Part shown: in pieces, positions 33,361 through 47,147 of the stretch | Position numbering within the stretch: position 1 is the first letter of the stretch | Layout of the letters: the number at the start of each line of letters is the position of its first letter | Origin: Mycobacterium sp. | Lineage (GTDB): Bacteria; Actinomycetota; Actinomycetes; Mycobacteriales; Mycobacteriaceae | Direction: 5' to 3' | DNA length: 64,000 nucleotides | Assembly (NCBI GenBank): GCA_025965895.1 | Contig: JAOPWC010000058.1 | Location: 1-64,000 of the forward strand | Position numbers and translations under genes: made by a program | Notes under the pieces: model-generated | Database searches by the model: none | What the model was told of the DNA's origin: nothing | The model's input: the letters and a program-made list of their open reading frames with translations, nothing else

Positions 33361-34713
33361 TCAGCCCCCGAGTCGCGCCGCCACCTCGGCTGCGGCCCGC
33401 GTACCCGAGCGGACCGCACCATCGAGGAAGCCGGTCCATTCGTCAGCGGTCTCGGTGCCCGCCCAGTGAACCGGGCCGACCGGTTTGCGCAGCCACGGTC
33501 CGACGCTGGTCCACGATCCGGGCGGCACCGCCGCCGTGGGACCGCCGGGCGCGAACGACTCGGTGCCCCAACAGTGGTCGACGTAGTCGATCGGTGTGCG
33601 GGCCTGGTGGCCGAACACACTTGCGAAGCACGACAACGCGCGTTCCCGACGCTGCGTCGACGTCAGGGCGTCGAACATCCGGGCGTCGGCGAAGCCGAGC
33701 AGAATGCCGGGGCCCCGTTGGCCGGGGCTGACGTCGAACGTGATGAACACTGGTCCCTCGTCCAACAGAGCCTGGCCCGAGTGTCCGGCTGCGCGCCAGA
33801 ACGAGGTGTCGTAGGCGGCATAGGCCTTGCTCAACCGCCCCTGCGGCCACCGGCCGGCCAATTGCGCATACTTCTCGGGCAGCCCGGGACTGAACTCGAT
33901 GCCGGCCCGATGCTCGGGCGCGATCGCCACGATCGCGAACCTCGCCTGCACCCGGTCCTCGCCGCAGCAGGCGGTCACCCCCGCAGCGCTCCAATGAAGC
34001 TCTCGCACGGGAGCATTCAGGCGCAGGCGTGGTCCCAGAGCAGCGGCCATCTTGACCGCGATCTGCTGCGTGCCGGCGGGGAAGCGGTCCTGCTGGGCCC
34101 CGCCACGCACATCGAGCATGCGATCGAATCCGCCGGCCGCCTTCACGTAGCGCACCGCGTGCAGCAACGACACCCGGTCCGGCTCGCAACCCCATGTCAC
34201 TCGGCTGACGATGGCCATCAGGTCGCGCGTTGACCCCGAGGCACGGATCGTGTGCAGCCACTGCGCCAGGGACTGGGTGTCCAGCCGGCGCGCACTGGCG
34301 GCCATCCACGGGTCCGGCACCGGAACCGCACGGGCAAGGCGAGCGAAATGCCAACGGACGCGGCCAATGTCGAGCAGTTGGAGCGGCGAAAGACGGGGAA
34401 TCGTGCCGCGGTAGGCGCGCACCCTGCCACGCCACCGGATCAGATTGGTGCCGTCGTTGAACACCGGCGTGGTTTCGCATCCCAGGTCGGCACCCAGCGT
34501 GAGCACCTCGTCCTGGGTGGGGCCGACGAATGTTCCGCCCAGGTCTACGGGCGAGCCGGCGATCGTCGTGGTGCTCGATCGGCCGCCCACGCGGCCTCTG
34601 CCCTCCAGGACCAGGACGTCGTGCCCACGCCGCGTCAGTGCACGGGCGGCGGACAGCCCCGCGAAACCCGCGCCGACGATGACCACGTCGGTCGCCGCTG
34701 AGGATCTACTCAC
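33361..34713 (-). CDS. aofH: Flavin-containing amine oxidase
   Basis: 450 residues: [17 protein letters not shown] (FAD fold), [25 protein letters not shown], and C-terminal [27 protein letters not shown]. Length and motifs match flavin monoamine oxidases such as M. tuberculosis AofH (Rv3170), which also lies beside the kinase/partner genes found here. It oxidises amines to aldehydes with O2. The expected physiological amine is unknown. It is minus strand and divergent from the monooxygenase at 34811; the latter interrupts the M. tuberculosis gene order as I remember it. Confidence 0.85.
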   Translation of the reverse strand: MSRSSAATDVVIVGAGFAGLSAARALTRRGHDVLVLEGRGRVGGRSSTTTIAGSPVDLGGTFVGPTQDEVLTLGADLGCETTPVFNDGTNLIRWRGRVRAYRGTIPRLSPLQLLDIGRVRWHFARLARAVPVPDPWMAASARRLDTQSLAQWLHTIRASGSTRDLMAIVSRVTWGCEPDRVSLLHAVRYVKAAGGFDRMLDVRGGAQQDRFPAGTQQIAVKMAAALGPRLRLNAPVRELHWSAAGVTACCGEDRVQARFAIVAIAPEHRAGIEFSPGLPEKYAQLAGRWPQGRLSKAYAAYDTSFWRAAGHSGQALLDEGPVFITFDVSPGQRGPGILLGFADARMFDALTSTQRRERALSCFASVFGHQARTPIDYVDHCWGTESFAPGGPTAAVPPGSWTSVGPWLRKPVGPVHWAGTETADEWTGFLDGAVRSGTRAAAEVAARLGG

Positions 34714-34773
34714 CTGTCAATACAACGACACGACCGGGTGACGACGGTGCCCGGGGTCACCGCAGCTGAGCTC

Positions 34774-34795
34774 CGCCGGCGCCGCAGGGCCGGCG
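34774..34795. promoter_or_regulatory. Hairpin CGCCGGC-N8-GCCGGCG
   Basis: A perfect 7-bp stem ending 15 bp before the start at 34811, in the divergent amine oxidase/monooxygenase promoter. It could be an operator or a 5'-leader hairpin. Confidence 0.35.
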
Positions 34796-34810
34796 CGGGC
34801 TTATCGTGAT

Positions 34811-36295
34811 GTGGTGACGACGGAGTCAACGGAATACTTGGACGTGCTGATCATCGGCGCAGGAATCTCGGGCATCGGTGCCGGCTACCGCATCCACGAG
34901 CGCAACCCCGAGTTGTGGTACGCGATCCTGGAACGACGCGAGCGCGTCGGCGGCACATGGGATCTGTTCCGCTATCCCGGTGTGCGATCCGACAGCGACA
35001 TCTTCACCCTCAGTTACCCCTTCGAGCCGTGGACCCGGCCCGAGGCCGTTGCCGACGGCGAGCACATCTGGCAGTACCTGGCGGACACCGCGCGCAAGCA
35101 CCGCATCGACGAACACATCCGCTTTCGCACCTATGTCCGCTCTGCGGACTGGGATTCGGCAACCGACACCTGGACGGTGCACACCGAACAGGATGGTGCC
35201 GACAAGACCTACCGCTGCCGGTTCCTGATCTTCGGCACCGGCTACTACAACTACGACGCCCCCTATGTGCCGCAGTTTCGCGGGGTCGAGGATTTCAGCG
35301 GTAAGGTCGTGCATCCGCAGCACTGGCCGGAGTCGCTCGACTACACCGGCAAGAAGGTGGTGGTGATCGGTAGTGGCGCTACCGCGATCAGTCTCGTTCC
35401 GTCGCTGTCAAAAAAAGCAGCGCAGGTGACGATGTTGCAGCGCTCACCCACCTACCTGTTTTCGTCGCGCAGGGTCAACCCGGTGGCCAACGCGCTTCGA
35501 AAAGTGCTCCCCGCCAAGCTTGCTCACCGGATCATCAGGTGGCGCTACGCATTCTTCTACTTCTACACATATCAGCTCGCCCGCAAGACGCCCGGCGTCT
35601 TCAAGCGGATTCTGCGTCGCACCGCGATCCGCAATCTGCCGCACGGCTACGACGTCGACATCCACTTCAAGCCCCGCTACAACCCCTGGGATCAGCGGTT
35701 GTGCCTGATCCTTGATGCCGATCTGTACAAGGCCGTTTCTGACGGCAGCGCCGATGTCGTCACCGACCAGATCGACCACGTGGACTCCACCGGCGTAGTG
35801 CTCGCCTCGGGGCGGCACCTCGACGCAGACGTGATCATCACGGCGACAGGACTGCAACTGCAGGCGTTGGGCGGGATCACCATGAGCATCGACGGTGAGA
35901 AGTTCAACCCGCACGAGCGCTTCGTTTACCAGGAGCATCTGCTCGAAGACGTTCCGAACATGGCGTGGTGCATCGGCTACACCAACGCGTCCTGGACGCT
36001 GCGTGTCGACATGACCGCGCAGGCGGTGGCAAAGCTGCTGGCGTACATGCGCTCTCAGGGCTACACCCACGCGTATCCCCATCTGGGCGACCATCCGATG
36101 GCCGAGCAGCCGACGTGGAACCTGACCGCGGGTTACGTGTTGCGCGCGCCGGACGTGTTGCCGAAGTCCGGCACTCATCGCCCGTGGAAAGTCCGGCACA
36201 ACTATCTGCTCGACGCGCTGGACCACCGGTTCGACCAGATCGGGGAGTCGATGGTGTTCGGCCGGGTCAGCGCGCAGCAGGGGCAGTCGGCCTAA
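34811..36295 (+). CDS. FAD-containing Baeyer-Villiger-type monooxygenase, EthA/MymA family
   Basis: 494 residues: VLIIGAGISGIGAGYRI (FAD site), GGTWDLFRYPGVRSDSD, HPQHWPESLDYTGKKVVVIGSGATAISLVPSL (NADPH site) and YTNASWTLRVDMTAQ. From memory it is closest to the EthA (Rv3854c)/MymA (Rv3083)/Rv0565c group, which oxidises ketones and thio-compounds, and activates ethionamide in EthA's case. GTG 34811 or 34814. It is convergent with the gene at 36299 (3-bp gap). Confidence 0.88.
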   Translation: MVTTESTEYLDVLIIGAGISGIGAGYRIHERNPELWYAILERRERVGGTWDLFRYPGVRSDSDIFTLSYPFEPWTRPEAVADGEHIWQYLADTARKHRIDEHIRFRTYVRSADWDSATDTWTVHTEQDGADKTYRCRFLIFGTGYYNYDAPYVPQFRGVEDFSGKVVHPQHWPESLDYTGKKVVVIGSGATAISLVPSLSKKAAQVTMLQRSPTYLFSSRRVNPVANALRKVLPAKLAHRIIRWRYAFFYFYTYQLARKTPGVFKRILRRTAIRNLPHGYDVDIHFKPRYNPWDQRLCLILDADLYKAVSDGSADVVTDQIDHVDSTGVVLASGRHLDADVIITATGLQLQALGGITMSIDGEKFNPHERFVYQEHLLEDVPNMAWCIGYTNASWTLRVDMTAQAVAKLLAYMRSQGYTHAYPHLGDHPMAEQPTWNLTAGYVLRAPDVLPKSGTHRPWKVRHNYLLDALDHRFDQIGESMVFGRVSAQQGQSA

Positions 36296-36298
36296 CCG

Positions 36299-37413
36299 CT
36301 ACGGCGCCACCGACAACCAGTCGGCGAAGCCGGACGGGTCGTGGCGGCCCAGGGCGCCGTGCTCGAACAGACCCCAGCCTTCGACGGGACGCCCGTCGCC
36401 GTCGCGGCACGTGGCCCGGCCGACGTGATCGATCACTCCGAATCCGGCTCTGCCGATGAGAGCCGGATCGGTCATGTCGTAAGTCCGTCGCTCGGTGTAC
36501 TTGTCGCCTTTCCACGTGCCGTGCAGCCAGTCGGAGTCACCCCCGTAACCGCCGCCGACGTGGATCGGCACCGGCAGCTTGGACTCCACGTCGAAGCGCA
36601 CGGGGGTGCCGTCCATTCGGCTGGCGTCGACTGTCGCGCCGGTGGGTATGCGAGTGCCCGATAAGTAGTGGATCTTCACTCGCGGCCACCCCAGTTGCTC
36701 GACACGACCGTCTCGCCAGATCCGGGTGCAGTCGTTGAGCGACCGGAATCCGTCCGGCTCTTCCTGGATGATCAGCACGATCGCGAAGTCGTCGAACGCC
36801 ATCGGCACATAGAGCCACCACATGCCCTCGAAGGGGGGATGCGTGGGCCGGCCCGCCGGTTCCGGTTCGCCGACGGGCCGGATGCCCCAGGACCTGTCGC
36901 GGCTGCCGAGCCACGTCGACGGGTCGACGGCGATCTCCTCGCCGTCCACCACGATGTGACCGCTCCAGGTACCCAGTTGGGCAAAGCGTTGCGCGTCCAG
37001 CGTGATTCGGTTGCCGCTGCGCATCACGTGCGGCTGCTCCCGGACGACGTCGAACAGACCGTCCCAGGTCATGTCCACCGCGATGCCTTCGGTCTCCTCG
37101 AGGATGAGCCGCAGCTTGCGCAGCGGCTCGGTGACCTCGATCCGGTAGCCGTTGACGTGCGGGTTGAGCCGGTCTTCGTCGATCGCGTCGGACAGATGCA
37201 CGGCGGTCTGCACATCGGCCCGCCGCAGCAACACGAACGCGTCCTTGACACCGAGGTTGGGGTAGTAGCCGATGCCGGTGATCAGAAAGATGTTTCCGGT
37301 CCGGTCGTGGGCGTTGAAATAGGAGCGGTCGTAGAAGTTGCGGTCACTGGAACCGGGCCACGCTATGGGTTGCGGCAGCTGGTGGATGGGGAATTCGTCG
37401 GCCGGTCCGAGCA

Positions 37414-37414
<1 letters not shown>
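36299..37414 (-). CDS. Conserved protein, Rv3169-like
   Basis: 371 residues with no signal peptide. NFYDRSYFNAHDRTGNIFLITGIGYYPNLGVKDAFVLLRRADVQ and WWLYVPMAFDDFAIVLIIQEEPDG are prominent. It is beta-rich, of a family with no established function to my knowledge. ATG 37414 overlaps the stop of the kinase-like gene (TGATG), so the pair is coupled, as Rv3168-Rv3169 in M. tuberculosis (from memory). Confidence 0.75.
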
Positions 37415-39234
<1,820 letters not shown>

Positions 39235-39301
39235 CGGCGGCCTCATGGGTTTCGATCGCCTGCGTAGAGACGACGTCGTTCATCAGCCCGGGCCGTCGCC
39301 A

Positions 39302-40885
39302 TCAGCGCACGAACTGCGCGGCCGCGTCGCACAGGTCCAGCAGCGGCGCAGGGACGATGCCCAGCACGATCGTGGCCGCCGCACAGACCGCGATGGCGCC
39401 CTTGCTCAGCGCGCCGGGAACGGCGATCGTCGGGGGATCGGCCGGCCGCTCGGTGAAGAACATCAGCACGATCACGCGCACGTAGAAGTAGGCCGCGACA
39501 CCGCTGGCCACGACGCCGACGATCACCAGCGGTGCGGCGCCGCCCTGGGCTGCGGCCTTGAACACTGCGAACTTGCTGACGAACCCGCTGGTCAGCGGTA
39601 TCCCGGCGAGCGCAAGCAAGAACAGCGAGAACATCGCGCCGACGAGCGGGCGGTCCCGCCCCAGCCCGGCCCAGCGGGACATGTCGGTGATTTCCTCGCC
39701 GTCGGCGTTGCGAATCAGGCTCACCACCGCGAACGCACCCAGCGTGCTGAAGCCGTATGCGACCAGGTAGAACATCGTCGACGACAACCCGGCCTTGTTG
39801 GCGGCGATCACGCCGGTCAGGATGAACCCGGTGTGCGCCACCGCGGAATAGGCGAGCATGCGTTTGACGTCTGTCTGGGTGATCGCGGTGACGGTGCCGA
39901 CCGCCATGGTGAGGATCGCGATGACCCACAGCACCGGCCGCCAGTCTGCGGCGAATCCGGGCAGCGCGACGTAGAAGAGGCGCAGCATCGCGCCGAACGC
40001 GGCGATCTTGGTGGCGGCGGCCATGAATCCGGTGATCGGCGTCGGCGCGCCCTGGTAGACGTCGGGGATCCAGGAGTGAAACGGCGCCGCGCCGACCTTG
40101 AACAGCAGCCCGACCGACAGCAGCGCGACGCCGATCAGCGCCATCGACTGGTCGCCGCCGTGCGAGGCGACGGCCTGCCCGATCGCCGGCAGGCTCAGGG
40201 TGCCGGCGTAGCCGTAGAGCAGCGCGATGCCGTACAGGAAGAACGCCGAGGAGAACGCGCCGAGCAGGAAGTACTTCAGCGCGGCTTCCTGAGAGAGCAG
40301 CCGGCGCCGGCGCGCCAGCCCGCACAGCAGGTACAGGGGCAGCGAGAACACTTCCAGCGCAATGAACATCGTCAGCAGATCGTTGGCGGCCGGGAACAGC
40401 AGCAGTCCGCCGACAGCGAACAACGTCAGCGAGAACACCTCGGTCTGGCCGACGCCGGCCCGGTCGGCCTCGTGCTCTGCAGCGCTGCCGGGAACCGCCG
40501 AAGCCTGCGGTGTGAAGGCATCGAATCCGCTGGCGTGCGAAGCCACTCCTGCGCCAACCTTTCCCGAAACGATGCGGTGCTCGGCGATCAGCGCGGTCCC
40601 CAACAACCCCATCACCAGCAATGTGCCCTGCAGCAGCAGCGTGGGACCGTCGACGGCAACGGATCCGGCCACGGCGGTCCGGCCGGGAGAGTGCAGATGA
40701 CGGGCCAGCATCAGCACCGCGACAAGCGCGGCGACCAGCGCGCCCATGCTGAGCGCGAGCTGGGCGGCGTAGCGCACCCGCCGTGGCAGGAACGCCTCGA
40801 CCAGCACGCTCAGGGCGGCGGCGCCGAACACGATCAGCATCGGGGCGAGTTGACCGTACTCGACACTGGGTGCGGGAACACTCAT
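39302..40885 (-). CDS. nuoN: NADH-quinone oxidoreductase subunit N
   Basis: 527 residues, an antiporter-like membrane subunit of complex I with about 14 hydrophobic segments. The conserved core includes EAALKYFLLGAFSSAFFLYG, GLLFKVGAAPFHSWIPDVYQGAPTP (proton-channel Lys and His) and RMLAYSAVAHTGF. A soluble-looking insert of about 45 residues (GVASHASGFDAFTPQASA) lies between early membrane helices. It is the last nuo gene; its start overlaps the nuoM stop by 4 bp. Confidence 0.95.
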   Translation of the reverse strand: MSVPAPSVEYGQLAPMLIVFGAAALSVLVEAFLPRRVRYAAQLALSMGALVAALVAVLMLARHLHSPGRTAVAGSVAVDGPTLLLQGTLLVMGLLGTALIAEHRIVSGKVGAGVASHASGFDAFTPQASAVPGSAAEHEADRAGVGQTEVFSLTLFAVGGLLLFPAANDLLTMFIALEVFSLPLYLLCGLARRRRLLSQEAALKYFLLGAFSSAFFLYGIALLYGYAGTLSLPAIGQAVASHGGDQSMALIGVALLSVGLLFKVGAAPFHSWIPDVYQGAPTPITGFMAAATKIAAFGAMLRLFYVALPGFAADWRPVLWVIAILTMAVGTVTAITQTDVKRMLAYSAVAHTGFILTGVIAANKAGLSSTMFYLVAYGFSTLGAFAVVSLIRNADGEEITDMSRWAGLGRDRPLVGAMFSLFLLALAGIPLTSGFVSKFAVFKAAAQGGAAPLVIVGVVASGVAAYFYVRVIVLMFFTERPADPPTIAVPGALSKGAIAVCAAATIVLGIVPAPLLDLCDAAAQFVR

Positions 40886-42422
40886 CTCGTCTGTCTTTCC
40901 GCGACTTTCGCCGGTGGGGGATCGTGCTGGCCGATCGTTGTCAACGTGTGGCCGACTGCGGGATTGATCACGTTGAGCGCCGGTTGCGGGTAGATGCCGA
41001 GCACAAACAGCAGCGCAATCAGCGGCGCGAGGACGATCACTTCACGCGGAAACAGGTCGCGGACGCGTTCGTTGCCGTCGGTGACCGGGCCGGTCATCAG
41101 CCGCTGATACAGCCACAATATGTAGATCGCCGAGAGCACCAGGGCGGGTACCGCGAGGATCGCCGCCACCTGGTAACGGGTGAACGTGCCGATCAGCACC
41201 AGGAATTCGCTGACGAACGGCGACAGCCCGGGAAGCGACAGCGTGGCGAGCCCGGCGACCAGGAACGTGCCCGCCATGACGGGGGCGACCTTTTGCACGC
41301 CGCCGTACGCGGCGATTGCGCGGGTGCCTCGCCTGGAGATCAGGAACCCGGCGACCAGGAACAGTGCCGCGGTGGCGATTCCGTGGTTGACCATGTACAA
41401 CGTCGACCCGGCCTGCCCCTGGCTCGTCATCGCGAAGATGCCCAGGACGATGAAGCCGAAGTGCGAGATCGACGTGTAGGCGATCAGGCGCATCACGTCG
41501 GCCTGGCCGATCGCGACGATCGCACCGTAGATGATGGCGATGACCGCGAGCGCGATGATCAGCGGGCGGAAATAGATTGCGGCTTCGGGAAACAGCTGCA
41601 GGCAGTAGCGCAGCATGCCGAAGGTGCCGACCTTGTCGACCACGGCCATCATCAACACCGCGGTGGCCGGGGTGGATTCGACGGCCGCGTCCGGCAGCCA
41701 TCGGTGGAACGGCCACAGCGGCGCCTTGATCGCGAATGCGAACATGAAGCCCAGGAACAACGCCTTGAGCACGGCGGGGTCGACTCCGAGCCGGCCGGTT
41801 GACGCGGCCGAGACGATCTCACGGAAGTCGAAGGTGCCGGCGCCGTGACGGGCGGTGACCACGTAGAGCCCGACGACGGCGGCGAGCATGATCAGGCCGC
41901 CGAACAGGTTGTACAGCAAGAACTTCACCGCGGCCTGCGATCTATGCTCGCCGCTGCCAAACCCCCCGATGAGGAAGTACATCGGTATGAGCATGGCTTC
42001 GAAGAACACGTAGAACAGCAGCACGTCGAGCGAGATCAGCGAGATCAGCACCATGGATTCGACGGCCAGGGTCAGCGCGGCATAGGTGCGGGTGGCGCTC
42101 GCTCGATCGCCGCCGTCGTTCCAGCCGGCGATCATCAGCAACGGCACCAGCACGGTGGTCAAAAGGACCAGCGCTAATGCGATCCCGTCCATGCCGAGGG
42201 TGTAACCCGTGCCGAAAGACGGTATCCACGGGTGTGATTCGACGAACTGGTACGGGGCGCCGCCGGGGCGGAAACTCGCGGCCAGCACCACGGCGACGGC
42301 GAGCGTCGCGGTCGCCGCGATCAGGCCGAGGTAGCGGGTCAGCTGTCGGGTGCTGGACGGCAGCAGCAAGATCAGCGCCGCCCCGGCCAGCGGCACCAGC
42401 CATAGGATGGACAGCCAACCGA

Positions 42423-42426
<4 letters not shown>
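40882..42426 (-). CDS. nuoM: NADH-quinone oxidoreductase subunit M
   Basis: 514 residues with antiporter-type membrane helices: [19 protein letters not shown] (Glu in the channel), [21 protein letters not shown] and [13 protein letters not shown]. It pumps protons in complex I. GTG 42426 overlaps the nuoL stop (GTGA); a GTG at 42429 is also possible. The long upstream frame to 42927 lies inside nuoL and is not used. Confidence 0.95.
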
Positions 42427-44336
<1,910 letters not shown>

Positions 44337-44337
44337 G

Positions 44338-44637
44338 TCAGCCTTTGAGGAGGTTGGCGTCGTCGACGGAGGCGCTGCGTCGGGCGCGGAAGATGGTCAT
44401 GATGATGGCCAGTCCGATGACGACTTCGCAGGCGGCGACGACCATCGTGAAAAAGGCGACCACTTGTCCGTCGAGGTGGCCGTGCAGGCGGGCGAAGGTG
44501 ACGAAGGCCAGGTTGGCGGCGTTGAGCATCAGCTCGACGCACATGAACATGACGATCGCGTTGCGCCGCAGCAGGACTCCGGCGGCGCCGATGGTGAACA
44601 GCAGCGCCGACAGGTACAGGTAGTTGGCGGGGTTCAT
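44338..44637 (-). CDS. nuoK: NADH-quinone oxidoreductase subunit K
   Basis: 99 residues, three membrane helices. [27 protein letters not shown] contains the conserved channel Glu, and [19 protein letters not shown] the second. ATG 44637 is the family start; the upstream frame to 44955 lies in nuoJ. Confidence 0.95.
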   Translation of the reverse strand: MNPANYLYLSALLFTIGAAGVLLRRNAIVMFMCVELMLNAANLAFVTFARLHGHLDGQVVAFFTMVVAACEVVIGLAIIMTIFRARRSASVDDANLLKG

Positions 44638-45422
44638 CGTGGCTTTCCGTCGTTGGTGGGCGCGCCGTTGGTGGGCGCGCCGTTGCCGCTGACGTTGACG
44701 CTGCGCGGGGTCAGGATTCTCGACACCGATTCTTTTGCGTAGGAGCCGTCGGGCAGCAGGGCGGGCATGTCCACGGCGTTGTGCCGGGCGTAGACGCCGG
44801 GGCTGGGCAGTGGGGTGGGGCGGGCGCCGGGGGCGAAGCGCTGCCGGGAAAGTTCTTGTTGGGTTTTGCGCGGCGAGAAGCGCTCCCGATGGGCGAGCAC
44901 CATCGCCCCGATCGCTGCGGTGATCAACAGTGCGCCGGTCAGCTCGAACGCCCACAGGTAGCGGGTGAAGATCAGGGCGGCCAGGCCCTGCACGTTGCCG
45001 GCGCTGTTGGCCTGGGCGAGCCCGGTGAACGCGGTGCGCGAGACGGTGCCGATGCCGGCGATCAACAGCACGCCGAACCCGATCCCGGCGGCGATCGCGG
45101 CCACCCGCTGCCCGCGCAGGGTTTCGACCAATGATTCCGAGGAGTCCACCCCGATGAGCATCAGCACGAACAAAAACAGCATCATCACCGCGCCGGTGTA
45201 GACGACCACCTGCACCACGCCCAAAAACAGGGCGTCCTGGGCGATGTAGAACACCGCCAGGACGATCATCGTCATCGCCAAAAAGATCGCCGAGTACACC
45301 GCCTTGGACGCCATCACCATCCCCAGCGCACCCAGCACCGCCACCGCGCCGAGCACCCAGAACAACACCGCCTCCCCCGTGGACGTACGCGTGATCACCT
45401 CCGCAGCAAGCGACGTCGTCAT
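44634..45422 (-). CDS. nuoJ: NADH-quinone oxidoreductase subunit J
   Basis: 262 residues with five membrane helices, including [19 protein letters not shown] and [25 protein letters not shown] with the pi-bulge region. The C-terminal tail of about 80 residues is soluble and ends in a GAPTN repeat encoded by a 15-bp tandem duplication at 44651-44680. ATG 45422 overlaps the nuoI stop. Confidence 0.94.
   Translation of the reverse strand: MTTSLAAEVITRTSTGEAVLFWVLGAVAVLGALGMVMASKAVYSAIFLAMTMIVLAVFYIAQDALFLGVVQVVVYTGAVMMLFLFVLMLIGVDSSESLVETLRGQRVAAIAAGIGFGVLLIAGIGTVSRTAFTGLAQANSAGNVQGLAALIFTRYLWAFELTGALLITAAIGAMVLAHRERFSPRKTQQELSRQRFAPGARPTPLPSPGVYARHNAVDMPALLPDGSYAKESVSRILTPRSVNVSGNGAPTNGAPTNDGKPR
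44651..44680. repeat. 15-bp tandem duplication in nuoJ tail
   Basis: Two exact copies of cgttggtgggcgcgc, encoding a repeated GAPTN near the C-terminus of NuoJ. It lies in the flexible tail and may vary in copy number. Confidence 0.7.
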
Positions 45423-45940
45423 CCCGCGTCCTCGGCGGCGCGGATGTCGCCCCGGTAGTAGTCCTCGTCGGTGGCCCCGGGCACCATCGGATGCGGTGCG
45501 GGAGTCATGCCCGGCTCCAGCGGCGCCAGCAGCCGGTCCTTGTCGTAGATCAGATCCGCGCGGTTGTCATCGGCCATCTCGTAGTCGTTGGTCATCGTCA
45601 ACGCCCGCGTCGGGCACGCTTCGATGCACAACCCGCAGCCGATGCAGCGCAGGTAGTTGATCTGGTACACCCTCCCGTAGCGCTCGCCAGGTGAGTAGCG
45701 TTCCTGCTCGGTGTTGTCGGCCCCTTCGACGTAGATCGCGTCGGCGGGGCACGCCCACGCGCACAACTCACAGCCGATGCATTTCTCGAGCCCGTCGGGA
45801 TACCGGTTGAGTTGGTGGCGCCCGTGGTAACGCGGGGCAACCGGGCCCGGCTTCTCCGGATATCCCTCCGTCGCCGGCTTTTTGAACATCGTCAACAGTG
45901 TCACACCGAAACCGGCGATCGACTCGAGCAGCTTAGGCAT
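45419..45940 (-). CDS. nuoI: NADH-quinone oxidoreductase subunit I
   Basis: 173 residues with two 4Fe-4S ferredoxin motifs, [12 protein letters not shown] and [13 protein letters not shown] (clusters N6a and N6b). It carries electrons in the peripheral arm. ATG 45940 ([10 protein letters not shown]) overlaps the nuoH stop; the longer frame to 46024 has no family support. Confidence 0.95.
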   Translation of the reverse strand: MPKLLESIAGFGVTLLTMFKKPATEGYPEKPGPVAPRYHGRHQLNRYPDGLEKCIGCELCAWACPADAIYVEGADNTEQERYSPGERYGRVYQINYLRCIGCGLCIEACPTRALTMTNDYEMADDNRADLIYDKDRLLAPLEPGMTPAPHPMVPGATDEDYYRGDIRAAEDAG

Positions 45941-47147
45941 GTGTGGACTCCTCTGTCGGGAGCGGCGGCACCGGGAAGTCGGTGTATGGCGTCGCTGCGG
46001 GCTCCGCACCCCTGGTGCGAACATGTCTCTGGCGCAACAGGTTCCGGACGAGTACCAGCAGTGCGATCGCGGCGGCGGCGCTCGCGGCGATCAACGCGAC
46101 GGCCCAGGAGTGGTAACCCGCCGCCCGCAACGTGCGCACGGTGGCGACGATCATGATCCAGATCATGGCGACGGGGATGAGGATTTTCCAGCCGAGGGCC
46201 ATGAATTGGTCGTAGCGCAGGCGGGGCAGGGTGGCGCGCAGCCAGATGAACAGGAACAGGAAGCCCCACACTTTGGCGGTGAACCACAGCAGCGGCCAGT
46301 AGCCGGTGTTGGCGGCGGGCCAGATGTTGATGGGCCAGGGGGCGTGCCAGCCGCCGAGGAACAAGGTGGTGGCCAGGGCGGACACGGTGGTCATGTTGAC
46401 GTATTCGGCGAGCATGAACATCGCGAATTTCAGGGAGGAGTATTCGGTGTGGAAGCCGCCGACGAGTTCGCCTTCGGCTTCGGGTAGGTCGAAGGGAGCC
46501 CGGTTGGTTTCCCCGATCATGGCGGTGAGGTAGATCAGGAATGAGGGGGCCAGCACGAACACGTACCACAGCCGGTTTTGGGCGGCCACGATGGCCGAGG
46601 TCGACATCGAGCCGGCGTAGAGGAACACCGCGGCGAAGGACAGGGCCATGGCGATCTCGTAGGAGATGACCTGGGCGCTGGAGCGCAGCGCACCCAGCAG
46701 GGGGTAGGTGGATCCTGAGGCCCACCCGGCGAGCACGATGCCATAGACGCCGATCGAGGTGACGGCCAGCACGTAGAGCACGGCGACGGGCATGTCGGTC
46801 AGTTGCAGGGCGGTGCGGTGCCCGAGGATCGATACGGCGGGTCCGAAGGGGATGACCGCGAAGGCGGTGATCGCGGCGACCACGGAGATGATCGGGGCCA
46901 GCAGGTAGATGGGTTTGTCCACGCCGGCGGGGGTGATGCCTTCTTTGAGGGCCAGTTTGACCCCGTCCGCCAGGCTTTGCAGCAACCCGCCCGGGCCGGC
47001 GCGGTTGGGTCCGAGCCGCATTTGCATGCGGGCCAGGATTTTTCGTTCGATGAGGATGGCCGACAGCACGGTCAGCAGCAGAAACGCGAAGACCGCGACG
47101 GCTTTGGCGGTCATCAGCCACCAGGGGTCCTGCCCTGGAGCGCTCAC
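45933..47147 (-). CDS. nuoH: NADH-quinone oxidoreductase subunit H
   Basis: 404 residues, eight membrane helices. [34 protein letters not shown] and [32 protein letters not shown] are the conserved quinone-tunnel loops. It links the quinone site to the pumps. The 45-residue C-terminal tail ([20 protein letters not shown]) is soluble. GTG 47147 overlaps the nuoG stop (GTGA). Confidence 0.95.
   Translation of the reverse strand: MSAPGQDPWWLMTAKAVAVFAFLLLTVLSAILIERKILARMQMRLGPNRAGPGGLLQSLADGVKLALKEGITPAGVDKPIYLLAPIISVVAAITAFAVIPFGPAVSILGHRTALQLTDMPVAVLYVLAVTSIGVYGIVLAGWASGSTYPLLGALRSSAQVISYEIAMALSFAAVFLYAGSMSTSAIVAAQNRLWYVFVLAPSFLIYLTAMIGETNRAPFDLPEAEGELVGGFHTEYSSLKFAMFMLAEYVNMTTVSALATTLFLGGWHAPWPINIWPAANTGYWPLLWFTAKVWGFLFLFIWLRATLPRLRYDQFMALGWKILIPVAMIWIMIVATVRTLRAAGYHSWAVALIAASAAAAIALLVLVRNLLRQRHVRTRGAEPAATPYTDFPVPPLPTEESTHA

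Noticed and set aside
45901..47121. Long alternative frame across nuoH
   Set aside because: Arg/His/Pro-rich, no family resemblance, and nuoH in the other frame is complete and conserved.
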